From Photobacterium jeanii (GTDB taxonomy: Bacteria; Pseudomonadota; Gammaproteobacteria; Enterobacterales; Vibrionaceae): a DNA stretch of 64,000 nucleotides. A program made the translations under genes and the position numbers. Shown piece by piece: positions 27,386 to 36,949 of this stretch. The notes under the pieces were generated by a model. It did not search any database. It saw only the letters and a program-made list of their open reading frames with translations, and had not been told where the DNA came from. Where the stretch lies: contig NZ_LVHF01000012.1 in NCBI RefSeq assembly GCF_001650345.1, positions 558,001 through 622,000 of the forward strand, in the 5' to 3' direction. Every line of letters starts with the position of its first letter. Position 1 is the first letter of the stretch.

Positions 27386-27979
27386 TTATGCCTTGGTAAA
27401 TTCCACCAACTCACCATTTTTGACCAAGATACAATCCATTCCAGCAGCAAGCGCGGCTTGTCGGCCAAGATTGGTATCTTCAAAGACCACACAATCTTGC
27501 GGCTTCACGCCTACTCGCTCAGCGGCAAGTAAAAAGGTATCGGGTTCTGGCTTATAACGAATCACATCACTAGCCGTGACGACAGCATCAAGTAACGGCA
27601 ATAGCTCTGTCATCGTTAATAATTCATCAGCATGGCGTCGAATACAGCCAGTTCCCACCGCCGTTTTCTTTTCATGGCGAAATTGTTTAAGCAAATCAAC
27701 CGTAGCCGGAATAACAACACCTTTATGCTCGGTGGCTTCGTAATACTGAAACTTTGTCTCTACCAATAACTGTGGCTGCACATCCAATTGGTAGCGTTCA
27801 ATAATGGCTCGCGCTGTTTTCTTGGTTGGCATCCCACCTAAGCTATGGAGCCATTCCTGATCAAAAGGAATACCAAACGCTTCGCAAGTTCGTCGCCACG
27901 CGCCAAGGTGTGCAGGCATAGAGTCAATGAGCGTGCCATCCATGTCAAAAATAAGCGCCTGATATTTTGATAAGTCCAT
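27386..27979 (-). CDS. yqaB: HAD phosphatase, YqaB / beta-phosphoglucomutase-like
   Basis: Haloacid dehalogenase-family sugar phosphatase, 197 residues; E. coli YqaB dephosphorylates fructose-1-phosphate and similar sugars. Motif I DMDGTLIDS is at 12-20, motif II Thr in AVGTGCIR near 108, motif III Lys in RYKPEPDTFLLAAERVG near 143, and motif IV CVVFEDTNLG near 163. An AAGGA site lies seven bases before the ATG. The close match to YqaB through motif III and IV supports the call, while substrate range is not readable from sequence. Confidence 0.82.
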   Translation of the reverse strand: MDLSKYQALIFDMDGTLIDSMPAHLGAWRRTCEAFGIPFDQEWLHSLGGMPTKKTARAIIERYQLDVQPQLLVETKFQYYEATEHKGVVIPATVDLLKQFRHEKKTAVGTGCIRRHADELLTMTELLPLLDAVVTASDVIRYKPEPDTFLLAAERVGVKPQDCVVFEDTNLGRQAALAAGMDCILVKNGELVEFTKA

Positions 27980-28068
27980 TGCTGTATCCTTGTTTTGATA
28001 ATGTCTTTAGTTATAACAAAACAGGTACTGCAGAAACAGATAACATCAGTGATATTGGTAGCAATAAA

Positions 28069-28896
28069 CTAGCGAGTTTCTAAATGGGCTATCCCCCATT
28101 TCTTCGCAATACGATCGAAGAAACCTTGAGTTTGTTTAAGGGTGATCCAATGATTTACGTAGTTAATCCACACTTGCTCATCATTTGGCAATAGCATGGC
28201 AATCGGCGTTGGGCGCTGCATTCCCGGTACTTTAGCAACTTGCAATTTAGGAAAGCGATTCGTTAAAGATGCAGCTTCAATATTGGAACTGAGCGTCATC
28301 GTCGCGCGCTTAGCAAGTAATTCATTATAGGGTGTTGTTCCTGCCGCAACAGTTTGTAATTGCGCATCAGGAAAGAGCTCTTTCATGATCATTGATTGCA
28401 CTGTTCCAGCAGTAGCAGCCACTTTGACATAGTTGGCGTTAAAATCTTGCCAACGACGGAATCGGCTCGCATTATCGCTGTGGATCACAGGCACAAAAGC
28501 TAAATAGAAATAAGGCTTACTGTAACCCGCCACTTTGGCGCGCTGCATATTTAATGACGCACTGCCCGTCATATCGTATTTATCTGTAACCACGCCACTG
28601 ACTAAAGTTCGCCAATCAGCAGCAACATATTCGACAGTCACGCCTAAGTCTTTTGCCAGTTCCGTGGTGATATCAATATCAAAGCCTTTGTAAAAATTTG
28701 TCGCAGGATCTCGCATCGTCATTGGGTGCCAATCCCCCGTAGTACCAACCCTCAATACCCCACGATCAATAATTTCTTGTAAACGGCTTTTGGCCGCTAA
28801 TGCAGGACTCACTAAGCCGCAAAAACAAAACAGCAGCAAGGCTAATTTCATCCCTTTTTGCCAGCAGATATTATTGAGGGATAACGCACTTCGCAT
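28069..28896 (-). CDS. Periplasmic solute-binding protein, PheC/amino acid-binding type
   Basis: Type 2 periplasmic-binding fold (SBP family 3), 275 residues from ATG 28896, which has AAAGGAG five bases upstream. The signal peptide ends near ALAA (about residue 34). The mature N-terminus LQEIIDRGVLRVGTTGDWHPMTM and the KGFDIDI segment are close to cyclohexadienyl dehydratase PheC and related amino acid-binding proteins. No ABC permease or ATPase lies nearby, so it is either an orphan binding protein or an enzyme of the PheC type. The choice between them is open. Confidence 0.7.
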   Translation of the reverse strand: MRSALSLNNICWQKGMKLALLLFCFCGLVSPALAAKSRLQEIIDRGVLRVGTTGDWHPMTMRDPATNFYKGFDIDITTELAKDLGVTVEYVAADWRTLVSGVVTDKYDMTGSASLNMQRAKVAGYSKPYFYLAFVPVIHSDNASRFRRWQDFNANYVKVAATAGTVQSMIMKELFPDAQLQTVAAGTTPYNELLAKRATMTLSSNIEAASLTNRFPKLQVAKVPGMQRPTPIAMLLPNDEQVWINYVNHWITLKQTQGFFDRIAKKWGIAHLETR

Positions 28897-29119
28897 AGCG
28901 ACTCCTTTCCACTGCAAGACTCAATACCATGATTTCAGACAGGTACACAGAGAAGAAAAAGAGTGTGTCGCTGTGGGAGATATCGCTTAATTTCATAACG
29001 ATACCAAGCCTGCCATAGCTATAAACATAGCAGTATTTCACGATAAAACGACAAACTTGTCGCAACAAAAAAGTTACAACAAACAGCAAAAGATAGTAAT
29101 TGAAAAACAGGATATGAAA

Positions 29120-29725
29120 TTAAGGATTACACTGATGTGCACGTAAGAATACTTCTACACATGCATTCAAATACGCGTAACGTTCAGCGTCAGTTTCTTC
29201 CGAGCTTTGCCCCAAATATGCCCAATACACGACTTTACCGTGCGCCATTAAAAGCAGCTGCATCGCGGCATCTTCGGCAGGAAGAAGTAACTTTATCTCA
29301 CCTTGTTGATCTTTTAACGCAAGATACTGCGCCAACATTTCAGTGGTCATTCGAGGGCCCGCATTGAGGTAAAGCTGAGCCAATTGCGGGTGCGTGTCGC
29401 TTTGGCTTACCGCGGCTTTAAAGGTCTGACATGCTTCATCACTCAATAGCAACGCCTGAAAACGATATACAAATTCCGTAAGAACAATCTGAATTGGACG
29501 CGGATCATCAACGAGACGACCATCAATCTGATTAGCAACACATTTTGCTCGAATACAGGTTTCAAACAGTTCATCTTTAGTTTTAAAGTGGGCATACACG
29601 GTTTGCTTTGATACCTGCGCCAAGTCAGCAATAGCATCCATGCTCACACCATAACCTTGCTCAAAAAAAAGCTGGGTTGCCGCGCCTAAAATCTGCTCTT
29701 TCTTTTGTTCGCTACGCGTTGCCAT
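29120..29725 (-). CDS. TetR-family repressor of the adjacent RND efflux operon
   Basis: 201 residues from ATG 29725. A longer frame to 29773 would overlap the operator and lacks a better ribosome site. The N-terminal helix-turn-helix covers about 5-55, with TMDAIADLAQVSKQTVYAHFKTKDELF-like spacing (SMDAIADLAQVSKQTVY here). The C-terminal ligand-binding domain is of the AcrR/TtgR-like size. It is transcribed divergently from an RND pump with a 19-bp palindrome between them, the standard layout of local repression of both units. Confidence 0.85.
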   Translation of the reverse strand: MATRSEQKKEQILGAATQLFFEQGYGVSMDAIADLAQVSKQTVYAHFKTKDELFETCIRAKCVANQIDGRLVDDPRPIQIVLTEFVYRFQALLLSDEACQTFKAAVSQSDTHPQLAQLYLNAGPRMTTEMLAQYLALKDQQGEIKLLLPAEDAAMQLLLMAHGKVVYWAYLGQSSEETDAERYAYLNACVEVFLRAHQCNP

Positions 29726-29771
29726 TACACCGCCCTCACTGAAACATTTCATTATCATTAATATTACAATC

Positions 29772-29790
29772 AAACTAGACAGTCTAGTTT
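29772..29790. promoter_or_regulatory. 19-bp palindromic operator for the TetR regulator
   Basis: Two perfect 9-base arms, AAACTAGAC and GTCTAGTTT, around a single A. It sits 46 bases from the TetR start and 45 from the efflux adaptor start. ACTAGAC-type half sites are common for AcrR-like TetR repressors, so binding by the neighbour is the likely reading. Confidence 0.75.
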
Positions 29791-29835
29791 TGTTCGTATA
29801 TTTTTTAATCTATAACACAAATAACAGGATCAGTT

Positions 29836-30984
29836 ATGGCAGGTATAAACAACGGAATTGGACTCACACCCTTAAAGTTCACAGCAGGGGCTGTGCTCTG
29901 CATCAGCTTATTGGCTGGCTGTAATCTATCTTCAGCTGATAATGAACAGCCACAGCAAAAGTCAGAGTCAATGCGAGTTAATACCGTCACACTGACACCA
30001 CTTACTCACTACGATGTTACCCGTGAGTATGTCGGTACCATTCAAGCTGGACAGCAAGCCAACCTAGGCTTTGAGCTGAATGGTAAGATTGCGCGTCTAT
30101 TGGTTGATGTGGGAGATAAGGTCAACAAGGGCGAGCCGATGGTGGTACTCGACACCCAATTGTTGCAAACCCAAGCTGATCAACTTAAAGCGCAGCAAGC
30201 TCAAGTTACCGCCCAACTCGACTTAGTCGAAGCGAACTTAAAACGTCAGCGCTCTCTTAAAAATAAAGGTTTTAGTGCTGAAGCTGAAATCGATAACCTT
30301 AACAGTCAGCGCAATGCACTAAGAGCCAATTATCGTCAGCTTGGTGCATCGCTGGCGGCCAATATTCTGCAACAGGAAAAATCGACGATATACGCCCCTT
30401 ACGACGGTACTGTCAGCGCTCGTCATATTTCAACTGGTGATGTCGTCAATTTGGGCGCCCCTACCCTGACCCTGTTAGCACGTACCCAACAAGAAGCGCA
30501 CATTGGTTTACCAGCCAAGCAATTAGCAAAACTCAAGCAACAACAAAATTGGTCTGTTCGCGTTGGCAATCAACACTACCCTGTATCCTTACTCAATCCC
30601 GGTGCGCGCGTTGATTTAAATTCGCGAACCGTACAACTACGTTTTGCCCTTCCTGCTGATGCCGCTGTGATTGATGGTGAGCTGGCGTATTTAGAGTTTA
30701 ACGACCGGCACCAAAATCCTGGTTATTGGATCCCACTCAGTTCGTTGACCGACGGCTTACGAGGAGTATGGAATGTATTCGCACTTCAAGAGCATTCACA
30801 AGGCTACATTATTGAACGTCGCAGTGTTCAAGTGCTGTATGCCAATAATGAACAGGCATATATCAATGGTGCAATTGAAGCTAACGAGAAGATTGTTGCT
30901 GACGGCTTACACCGTCTGGTTCCGGGACAAACGGTGGAATTAATAAAAAAGCTTCCCCTGCCCCTGAATAACGAAGGGGCATAA
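29836..30984 (+). CDS. RND efflux periplasmic adaptor (membrane fusion protein)
   Basis: Periplasmic adaptor linking the inner membrane pump to an outer membrane channel, 382 residues. Signal with lipobox LAGC near 26-29, so it is probably lipid-anchored. The two lipoyl half-motifs (GFELNGKIARLLVDVGDKVNKG near 80 and APYDGTVSARHISTGDVV near 180) flank an alpha-hairpin, and a beta-barrel domain follows. No outer membrane channel gene is next to it, so it may use a shared TolC. The pump starts four bases after its stop. Confidence 0.88.
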   Translation: MAGINNGIGLTPLKFTAGAVLCISLLAGCNLSSADNEQPQQKSESMRVNTVTLTPLTHYDVTREYVGTIQAGQQANLGFELNGKIARLLVDVGDKVNKGEPMVVLDTQLLQTQADQLKAQQAQVTAQLDLVEANLKRQRSLKNKGFSAEAEIDNLNSQRNALRANYRQLGASLAANILQQEKSTIYAPYDGTVSARHISTGDVVNLGAPTLTLLARTQQEAHIGLPAKQLAKLKQQQNWSVRVGNQHYPVSLLNPGARVDLNSRTVQLRFALPADAAVIDGELAYLEFNDRHQNPGYWIPLSSLTDGLRGVWNVFALQEHSQGYIIERRSVQVLYANNEQAYINGAIEANEKIVADGLHRLVPGQTVELIKKLPLPLNNEGA

Positions 30985-30988
30985 GGGT

Positions 30989-33900
30989 ATGTCTAAGATT
31001 ATCAGTAATACCCGCCTACTTGTTTTGGCCGTCGCTTTAGTTATTGTCAGTGGTTTATCGGCACTAAATTCTCTGCCAAGAGCCGAAGATCCCATCATTC
31101 ATAATCGCCATGCCAGTGTGATCACCCACTTCCCTGATGCGACAGCCGAACGTGTCGAAGCACTGGTGACAGAAAAGCTCGAAACACAGCTGCGCCAACT
31201 GGATGAAATTAACTTGCTCAGTTCGGTGTCTCGTCCGGGAATCTCGGTGATCACCATTGAGCTAAAAGATGAAATTACAGACAGTGAGCCCGTATGGTCA
31301 CGTGCGCGAGATAAACTTACCGATGCTGAACCGCTATTACCGCAAGGGGCTAGCAAACCTGATTTAGACAGTGATCATGCCTATGCATTCACCGCTATCA
31401 CCGCCCTCACCTGGCAAGGTAACACCTCCCCCGATTTATTAACTCTACGACGTTATGCCGTCGAGTTGGCTAATCGCCTCAGAAACCTCAGTGGCACCGA
31501 GTTTGTCGATGAATACGGCATGCCCGATGAAGAAATTCTGGTCAGTATGGATCCCGCAGCCACCAGTGCGCTTGGTCGTTCATCGGTTTCAATCGCGAAT
31601 GCCATTGCAGGAGCAGATGCCAAAAATTCAGCAGGCGAATTAGTAAACCGTCAGAACCGTTTTGCTCTTGAAGTTGCTGACTCTCTTGGCTCAGTTGATC
31701 GTGTTAAGCGCGTGCCCGTTGCGGTAGCCGAAAATGGGCATGTTATTCGCCTAGAGGATGTCGCTGAAGTGACTCGCCAAGCGGCAACGCCCCCCGCAGA
31801 GCTTGCCTATGTTCAAGGTCAGCCTGCTGTTATTGTAGCTGCGCGAATGCAGCCGCACCTGCGGGTCGATAACTGGACCGAGCGAGTTAAATCACTACTT
31901 GATAATTACCAACAGCAGATCCCCAGCAATATCAAAATAAACCTGGTCTTTGAACAGCAAAGCTATACCGAAAACCGCTTATCAGAGCTAACAGAAAGCC
32001 TGATGCTAGGTTTTTCTATCATCCTCGTTGTGCTTCTGCTCACCTTAGGCTTTCGCTCAGCGGTTATTGTTGCGCTTTCGCTACCGCTAACCAGCCTTCT
32101 CACCCTCACCATGATGAAATTCACAGGCGTCCCCATCAACCAAATGTCGGTAACAGGCTTGATTGTTGCTCTTGGTATCATGGTGGATAACGCGATCGTG
32201 ATGGTCGATACCATTCAGCATTATCGCCAACAAGGGATCGCAAGAATCCAAAGTGCCATTCGAGCGATCAAGCATTTGTGGGTGCCATTATTGGGATCAA
32301 CACTCACCACTGTGCTTGCCTTTGCTCCTATCTTCTTAATGCCGGGGCCTGGTGGAGAGTTTGTGGGCGCTATCGCGATCACTGTGTCATTTTCGCTGGT
32401 TGGCTCGTATTTCATCTCACACACCATAGTGGCAGGCTTCGCCGCCCGCTGGCTACCTAGCTTCCAAGGTGATCGCCATCAAGACGCGTGGTACAACACG
32501 GGCATCCATTTACCAAAAGTCAGTCAATGGTTTCGTGCCACTATCGCTCAAAGTATCAAACATCCATTACTGACCGCATTATTCGTCAGTATTGTGCCAT
32601 TCACTGGCTTCTGGGGAGCAACACAATTAACCGAACAATTTTTCCCGCCTTCAGACCGTGACATGTTTGAAATTCAGGTATTCCTTCCCCCACAAGCCAG
32701 CATTTTCGCCACCGCCAATGCCACGGCACAAATCGATAAATTGATGGCACAACATCCTGAGATTGAACATACCAACTGGCTAATTGGTACCAACTTCCCA
32801 TCTTTTTATTACAATTTAGTCGCCGGACAGCGTGGTGCGCCTTACTTTGCTCAAGCCATGGTTAAAGCCTCCGATTTCAAAGCTGCCAACCGTTTGATCC
32901 CGCAATTACAGCACCAACTGGATCAAGCACTGCCACAAGCACAAATTTTGGTAAGAAAGCTAGAACAAGGCCCACCGTTTAATGCGCCGCTAGAAGTACG
33001 CGTTTACGGTGCTAATTTAGATAGATTAAAAGCAATAGGAGAAGATATTCGCCTTATCATGGCGCAAACTCCTGATGTCACTCATACACGTGAAACCTTG
33101 CAGCCGGGGACGCCAAAGGTATGGGTGAAAGTCAATGAAGAAGCAAGCCAATTAAGCGGCTTATCGTTAACAGATTTTGCTAACCTATTGCAGGCATCAT
33201 TATCGGGCAGCCTAAGTGGCTCTATCATTGAAGCAACCGAGTCAATTCCAGTTAGAGTTCGCGTTAATGATGAAGGGCGTGAAAACATGACGCACTTGAG
33301 TAACTTGCGCTTGCCTGTGCGTTCTCAAAACGAAATGGCGGGGATGCCTGTTTCCGCCCTTGCTGAATTATCACTCACACCAAGCCGTGGTGCGATTCCT
33401 CGTCGTAACGGCGAGCGCGTTAACGTGATTGAAGGTTATATTCGAGCTGGGGTGCTACCACAAACCGCCTTGGATCATTTTCAAGCACGATTAGCGGATT
33501 ACCAACAAACTCTTCCGTCCGGTTATCGGATCGACTTTGGCGGCGAGTCTGCTGAGCGTGATGAGTCTGTCGGCAACTTACTCTCCAACCTTGTCATGGT
33601 CATGACTTTATTGGTAATGGTGGTTGTGTTGTCATTCAACTCATTTCGCCTTAGCCAAATCATTTTCACTGTCGGCTTTTTAGCATCAGGTCTTGGGCTA
33701 TTCTCGGTGTGGGTATTTAACTATCCATTCGGCTTTACGGTGATTATCGGCATCTTGGGCTTAGTTGGCCTTGCCATTAATGCCGCGATTGTGATTTTGG
33801 CTGAACTCAAGGCTGATCCCAAAGCGGTAACTGGAGATCAAGAAGCCATACTCAATGCCGTCATGAGCTGTACTCGCCATATCACCTCTACCACTATCAC

Positions 33901-34087
33901 GACCCTTGGTGGCTTTATGCCTTTGATACTGGCAGGTGGCGGATTCTGGCCTCCATTCGCGATCACCATAGCTGGTGGTACGCTACTAACGACCATGATT
34001 TCGTTCTACTTTGTGCCTGCGGTATTTCGTTTGGCGGTAATGAAAAAACCACTCGAAGTTACCCCCGCTCAAGTTGCTTCATCTTAG
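30989..34087 (+). CDS. RND family multidrug efflux pump (HAE1/AcrB-like)
   Basis: Inner membrane proton-driven exporter, 1032 residues with the usual twelve-helix layout: one helix, a large periplasmic loop, a six-helix block near 330-560, a second loop, then a block from about 850. The helix-4 proton relay is visible in ALGIMVDNAIVMVD, with the first Asp conserved and Asn where many HAE1 pumps have the second Asp. The N-terminus ENPRAEDP-type motif is SLPRAEDP. The substrate is unknown. It forms an operon with the adaptor under probable TetR control. Confidence 0.9.
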   Translation: MSKIISNTRLLVLAVALVIVSGLSALNSLPRAEDPIIHNRHASVITHFPDATAERVEALVTEKLETQLRQLDEINLLSSVSRPGISVITIELKDEITDSEPVWSRARDKLTDAEPLLPQGASKPDLDSDHAYAFTAITALTWQGNTSPDLLTLRRYAVELANRLRNLSGTEFVDEYGMPDEEILVSMDPAATSALGRSSVSIANAIAGADAKNSAGELVNRQNRFALEVADSLGSVDRVKRVPVAVAENGHVIRLEDVAEVTRQAATPPAELAYVQGQPAVIVAARMQPHLRVDNWTERVKSLLDNYQQQIPSNIKINLVFEQQSYTENRLSELTESLMLGFSIILVVLLLTLGFRSAVIVALSLPLTSLLTLTMMKFTGVPINQMSVTGLIVALGIMVDNAIVMVDTIQHYRQQGIARIQSAIRAIKHLWVPLLGSTLTTVLAFAPIFLMPGPGGEFVGAIAITVSFSLVGSYFISHTIVAGFAARWLPSFQGDRHQDAWYNTGIHLPKVSQWFRATIAQSIKHPLLTALFVSIVPFTGFWGATQLTEQFFPPSDRDMFEIQVFLPPQASIFATANATAQIDKLMAQHPEIEHTNWLIGTNFPSFYYNLVAGQRGAPYFAQAMVKASDFKAANRLIPQLQHQLDQALPQAQILVRKLEQGPPFNAPLEVRVYGANLDRLKAIGEDIRLIMAQTPDVTHTRETLQPGTPKVWVKVNEEASQLSGLSLTDFANLLQASLSGSLSGSIIEATESIPVRVRVNDEGRENMTHLSNLRLPVRSQNEMAGMPVSALAELSLTPSRGAIPRRNGERVNVIEGYIRAGVLPQTALDHFQARLADYQQTLPSGYRIDFGGESAERDESVGNLLSNLVMVMTLLVMVVVLSFNSFRLSQIIFTVGFLASGLGLFSVWVFNYPFGFTVIIGILGLVGLAINAAIVILAELKADPKAVTGDQEAILNAVMSCTRHITSTTITTLGGFMPLILAGGGFWPPFAITIAGGTLLTTMISFYFVPAVFRLAVMKKPLEVTPAQVASS

Positions 34088-34143
34088 CTGAGCCCAAATA
34101 TCGCTCACTGTTACCAAGCTAAGATCGACAAGAAACCAGGATC

Positions 34144-34172
34144 AAAAAGAGGCGCTAATTGCGCCTCTTTTT
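34144..34172 (+). terminator. Bidirectional terminator after the RND operon
   Basis: Perfect stem AAAGAGGCGC / GCGCCTCTTT with A5 before and T5 after. It serves both the pump operon and the convergent J-domain gene. Confidence 0.9.
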
Positions 34173-34198
34173 CACTGTTTTAGCAAATAATGAGTAGC

Positions 34199-35353
34199 TT
34201 AACGCGTTACTTGGCACGCATTTATAAGCTCATAGTAAGCCATATCAAAACCAGCATTAGGGAAGTACTCATCGTTAATCAATAAGCTCTTACTGCCAGA
34301 CCACTGCTCCAACGTAGAGCCGTTACCATAAGGCATTTTATACACCGCAAAATGACGGTCTTTACGCTCATAAATTAAGTTAGCTGGTAAGCGACGACTA
34401 CGTTGGTTTTGATTAAGATAGTACTTAAAAATACCATCACAACTGCGCACCACATAAGAACCACCTTCACTACGAATCGCAATATACGGCATTTGATTCT
34501 CAGCAAAATAATCCACATGCCAACGGCTGTGATTACGCACTAACTTAAGCATTGGCAATGCTTTCGGTTTCTCCGGAATCGACATCACCACAGACTCGCG
34601 CTCTTGCGCCTCACGTTGAGCTTGATCGATCGGATTCACGTCCATAATCACTGGGCGCGTATTTTCTTCAGCCGCAGGTTTATCAAAGAAAGATAAAATC
34701 GTGCTGATGTGCTCCCCCGCAGGTAGCAACATGGCGGCAATGATTAACGCAGGCAACAAAAGCATCACCATAAACTTGCGCTTATGCTCGACCCCTGCAT
34801 TTTTTACTTGCTGGAATGCGCCTGTCGCGGCGGTAAACGTGGGTGAATTTGTATCATTGCGATCACTCGAACCATAATCACGAGCTCTCACATCGGTCGA
34901 TTTAGAGCGCGTCGCAGCGGCTAAATCCAACTGTGTTTCTTTCAATTCACGCTTTAAACGAAGGTTTTCACGACGAAGCTGGGTTAACTCGTAGTCATCT
35001 ACAGATGACTGACTTTGGGTATTACGAAGGTGATTGAGCTCTGCTTCGGTCTTTTTGAGTCGACTTTGGTTCTCATCAAAAGCAAAACGCAGATCTTCAT
35101 GGATTTTCTCTAGCGCTTTAAGCTGCTCTCGATACTTTTCACCACTTGGATCTTTTTTAACTATGGTGCGCACAGCTTCGCGCTCACCATTACCTTTCAT
35201 CACTTGCTCATAGGCTTGACGCACCATTTGCATCAGAGCTTTCGAGCCCCCTTTATCAGGGTGTGAACGATTTGACAGCATTTTATAACGCTTCTTTATG
35301 TCATCACGTGACATTGAAGCATTAGTACCAAGAATATCGTGAAAAGAGGTCAT
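34199..35353 (-). CDS. Membrane-anchored J-domain protein with coiled coil
   Basis: 384 residues. An N-terminal J-domain (about 1-55) has the essential HPD loop (RSHPDKGG near 30-37), so it should stimulate an Hsp70 such as DnaK. A charged coiled coil follows (about 65-155), then one membrane helix (MVMLLLPALIIAAMLLP, near 195-211). The C-terminal domain of about 120 residues has two Cys and a pattern I do not recognise. It is probably a type of anchored co-chaperone. It is monocistronic, convergent with the efflux operon. Confidence 0.75.
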   Translation of the reverse strand: MTSFHDILGTNASMSRDDIKKRYKMLSNRSHPDKGGSKALMQMVRQAYEQVMKGNGEREAVRTIVKKDPSGEKYREQLKALEKIHEDLRFAFDENQSRLKKTEAELNHLRNTQSQSSVDDYELTQLRRENLRLKRELKETQLDLAAATRSKSTDVRARDYGSSDRNDTNSPTFTAATGAFQQVKNAGVEHKRKFMVMLLLPALIIAAMLLPAGEHISTILSFFDKPAAEENTRPVIMDVNPIDQAQREAQERESVVMSIPEKPKALPMLKLVRNHSRWHVDYFAENQMPYIAIRSEGGSYVVRSCDGIFKYYLNQNQRSRRLPANLIYERKDRHFAVYKMPYGNGSTLEQWSGSKSLLINDEYFPNAGFDMAYYELINACQVTR

Positions 35354-35574
35354 TAAGTCTTATTGCCAAGTTTACCGCTTATGAAATTACCTCACTTAAA
35401 CTTCTATGAGTAATTCACTCAATAAAAGTGAAGCGGTGGCGATTATACATAATCAAGCTTAGACAATAACCCTGTTTTTCACCTTTTTCAGTACAACGTC
35501 CTAATGGTTAAAATATTCAATAATCACCATAAAAGAGATTACCTGCCAAGATAGGATGGGTGCATATTCAGTTA
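35354..35574. other. Spacer between J-domain gene and AraC-type regulator terminator
   Basis: Promoter region of the J-domain gene. AT-rich, with no ORF or recognised element seen. Confidence 0.35.
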
Positions 35575-35612
35575 AATAAAAAACGCAACTTACATTAACG
35601 TAAATTGCGTTT
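35575..35612 (-). terminator. Terminator of the AraC-type regulator
   Basis: Stem AAACGCAA / TTGCGTTT extended inward by TTAC / GTAA after one mismatch. T-rich tail on the minus strand. Confidence 0.8.
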
Positions 35613-35674
35613 GTCGAATGTTTCCACGAAATAGCCTAGTTCTGAAGTTTTAAACTATGCAGACCTGTTCACGA

Positions 35675-36424
35675 TTAAGCATCGAGTTTATTTTGCCGCA
35701 TTCTAAATTCTCCCGGTGAACAGCCAATGTGTTTTTTAAAAACCCGAGAAAAATACGATACGTCTTTAAAACCCGTCGAATTCGCTATCGTCGCTATTTT
35801 TTCACGGTCAGAGCGCAACAAACCACATGCAAGATCTAACCGTTTCTTAATAATGTACTGCTTGAGTGTCACTCCCATAATGCTATGGAATAAGCGTGAA
35901 AAATACGTTGGCGAATACTGACACGCATTCGCTAAATCTTCTTCGCGCAAAGGTGCACTGATGTTTTCATCAATGATCTTCAACGCAGGACGGATCGCGA
36001 CTTCCCGACTCTCAAAATTGGCACTGGTATCAATACTAATGCTGTGGGTGTGAATACGACTAAAGCATTCATCTAACTCTTGTCGATTCGCGTCAGCACC
36101 TATGACATCCTCACCACCAGCTCGCAATACATTCAACGCAAGATCAGCATCCAGCTTGTGGTAAACCACTACGATCTTTGCTGATGTAAAACGATTCTTT
36201 ACGGCTCGAAGTAATTCAAACCCCTCCGAAGAAGAATTATATATTTCGAGAAAAATCAGTTCGTGCCCTGTCATAGTCGACAGTAGTTCAAACGGTGAAA
36301 CATCAACAACAGAGTGCGATGCTTTCAAGTTTTCCCTTGCCGGTACGGGCTTATCCTGTTGGTAACAACTTACCCAAATCACAAATTCACCTTTGAATGT
36401 GTCGGTAAAAACCAAACTTAGCAA
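35675..36424 (-). CDS. Pseudo-receiver / AraC-type transcription regulator
   Basis: 249 residues. The N-terminal 120 or so have receiver-like secondary structure. The phosphoacceptor Asp position reads LIFLEIYN, so it is Glu, and the conserved Lys of the last strand is missing, so phosphorylation is unlikely. The C-terminal domain (about 145-245) is a full AraC/XylS double helix-turn-helix, with EEDLANACQYSPTYFSRLFH and the second signature IATIANSTGFKDVSYFSRVFKK. No sensor kinase is adjacent. Targets are unknown; it is divergent from the glycine-riboswitch symporter, with more than 500 bases between. Confidence 0.78.
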   Translation of the reverse strand: MLSLVFTDTFKGEFVIWVSCYQQDKPVPARENLKASHSVVDVSPFELLSTMTGHELIFLEIYNSSSEGFELLRAVKNRFTSAKIVVVYHKLDADLALNVLRAGGEDVIGADANRQELDECFSRIHTHSISIDTSANFESREVAIRPALKIIDENISAPLREEDLANACQYSPTYFSRLFHSIMGVTLKQYIIKKRLDLACGLLRSDREKIATIANSTGFKDVSYFSRVFKKHIGCSPGEFRMRQNKLDA

Positions 36425-36949
36425 TCTCAGTTGCTAAACCGTTGACACTCCTTGTCGATGAATATTGTTAACACGCTTAAAATGCTACTAATTATCTTGC
36501 ATGTTTTTGCATACAAATTTTTCTTAGATATGAATAAGTAAGGTCTAAATTGTGCAATAAATCCAATTCCACCCTTTTGTCTCATATTTTGAAACCTAAG
36601 ATAAAAAACTAAACTAGCAACAGCGCATCAATGAGTTAGTACGAAGATTGTCTTAATTTGCAGGCATCGATATAACATTTAGCTTTTAAAAGCTTATTTC
36701 ATTACAACGAAGTAATCTAAAAACGCTGGCATTTAATTACGAATCCAAAAGTGAAAAACTAACTTAAGCACCAAATTTCTGCCCTTTTCACCACAATTGT
36801 TTTCATATTTGAGTCTTGACGCATCATTATTCTATGAAACCTCAACCATAAGAAATTACCTTCTTTAGCAATTAGTTTATTTCGATCGGTTAAATTTTTG
36901 GCAGACAAGCGAGATTTTTTTGATTATGATTTCCGCTCAAAATTTGAGT
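36425..36949. other. Long AT-rich divergent intergenic region
   Basis: About 525 bases, very AT-rich, between the AraC-type regulator and the riboswitch. It must contain both promoters. No coding ORF or clear operator seen. Confidence 0.35.

Noticed and set aside
28871-29089. 72-codon minus-strand ORF overlapping the start of the solute-binding protein gene
   Set aside because: It overlaps a gene with a strong ribosome site in another frame and its product looks random.
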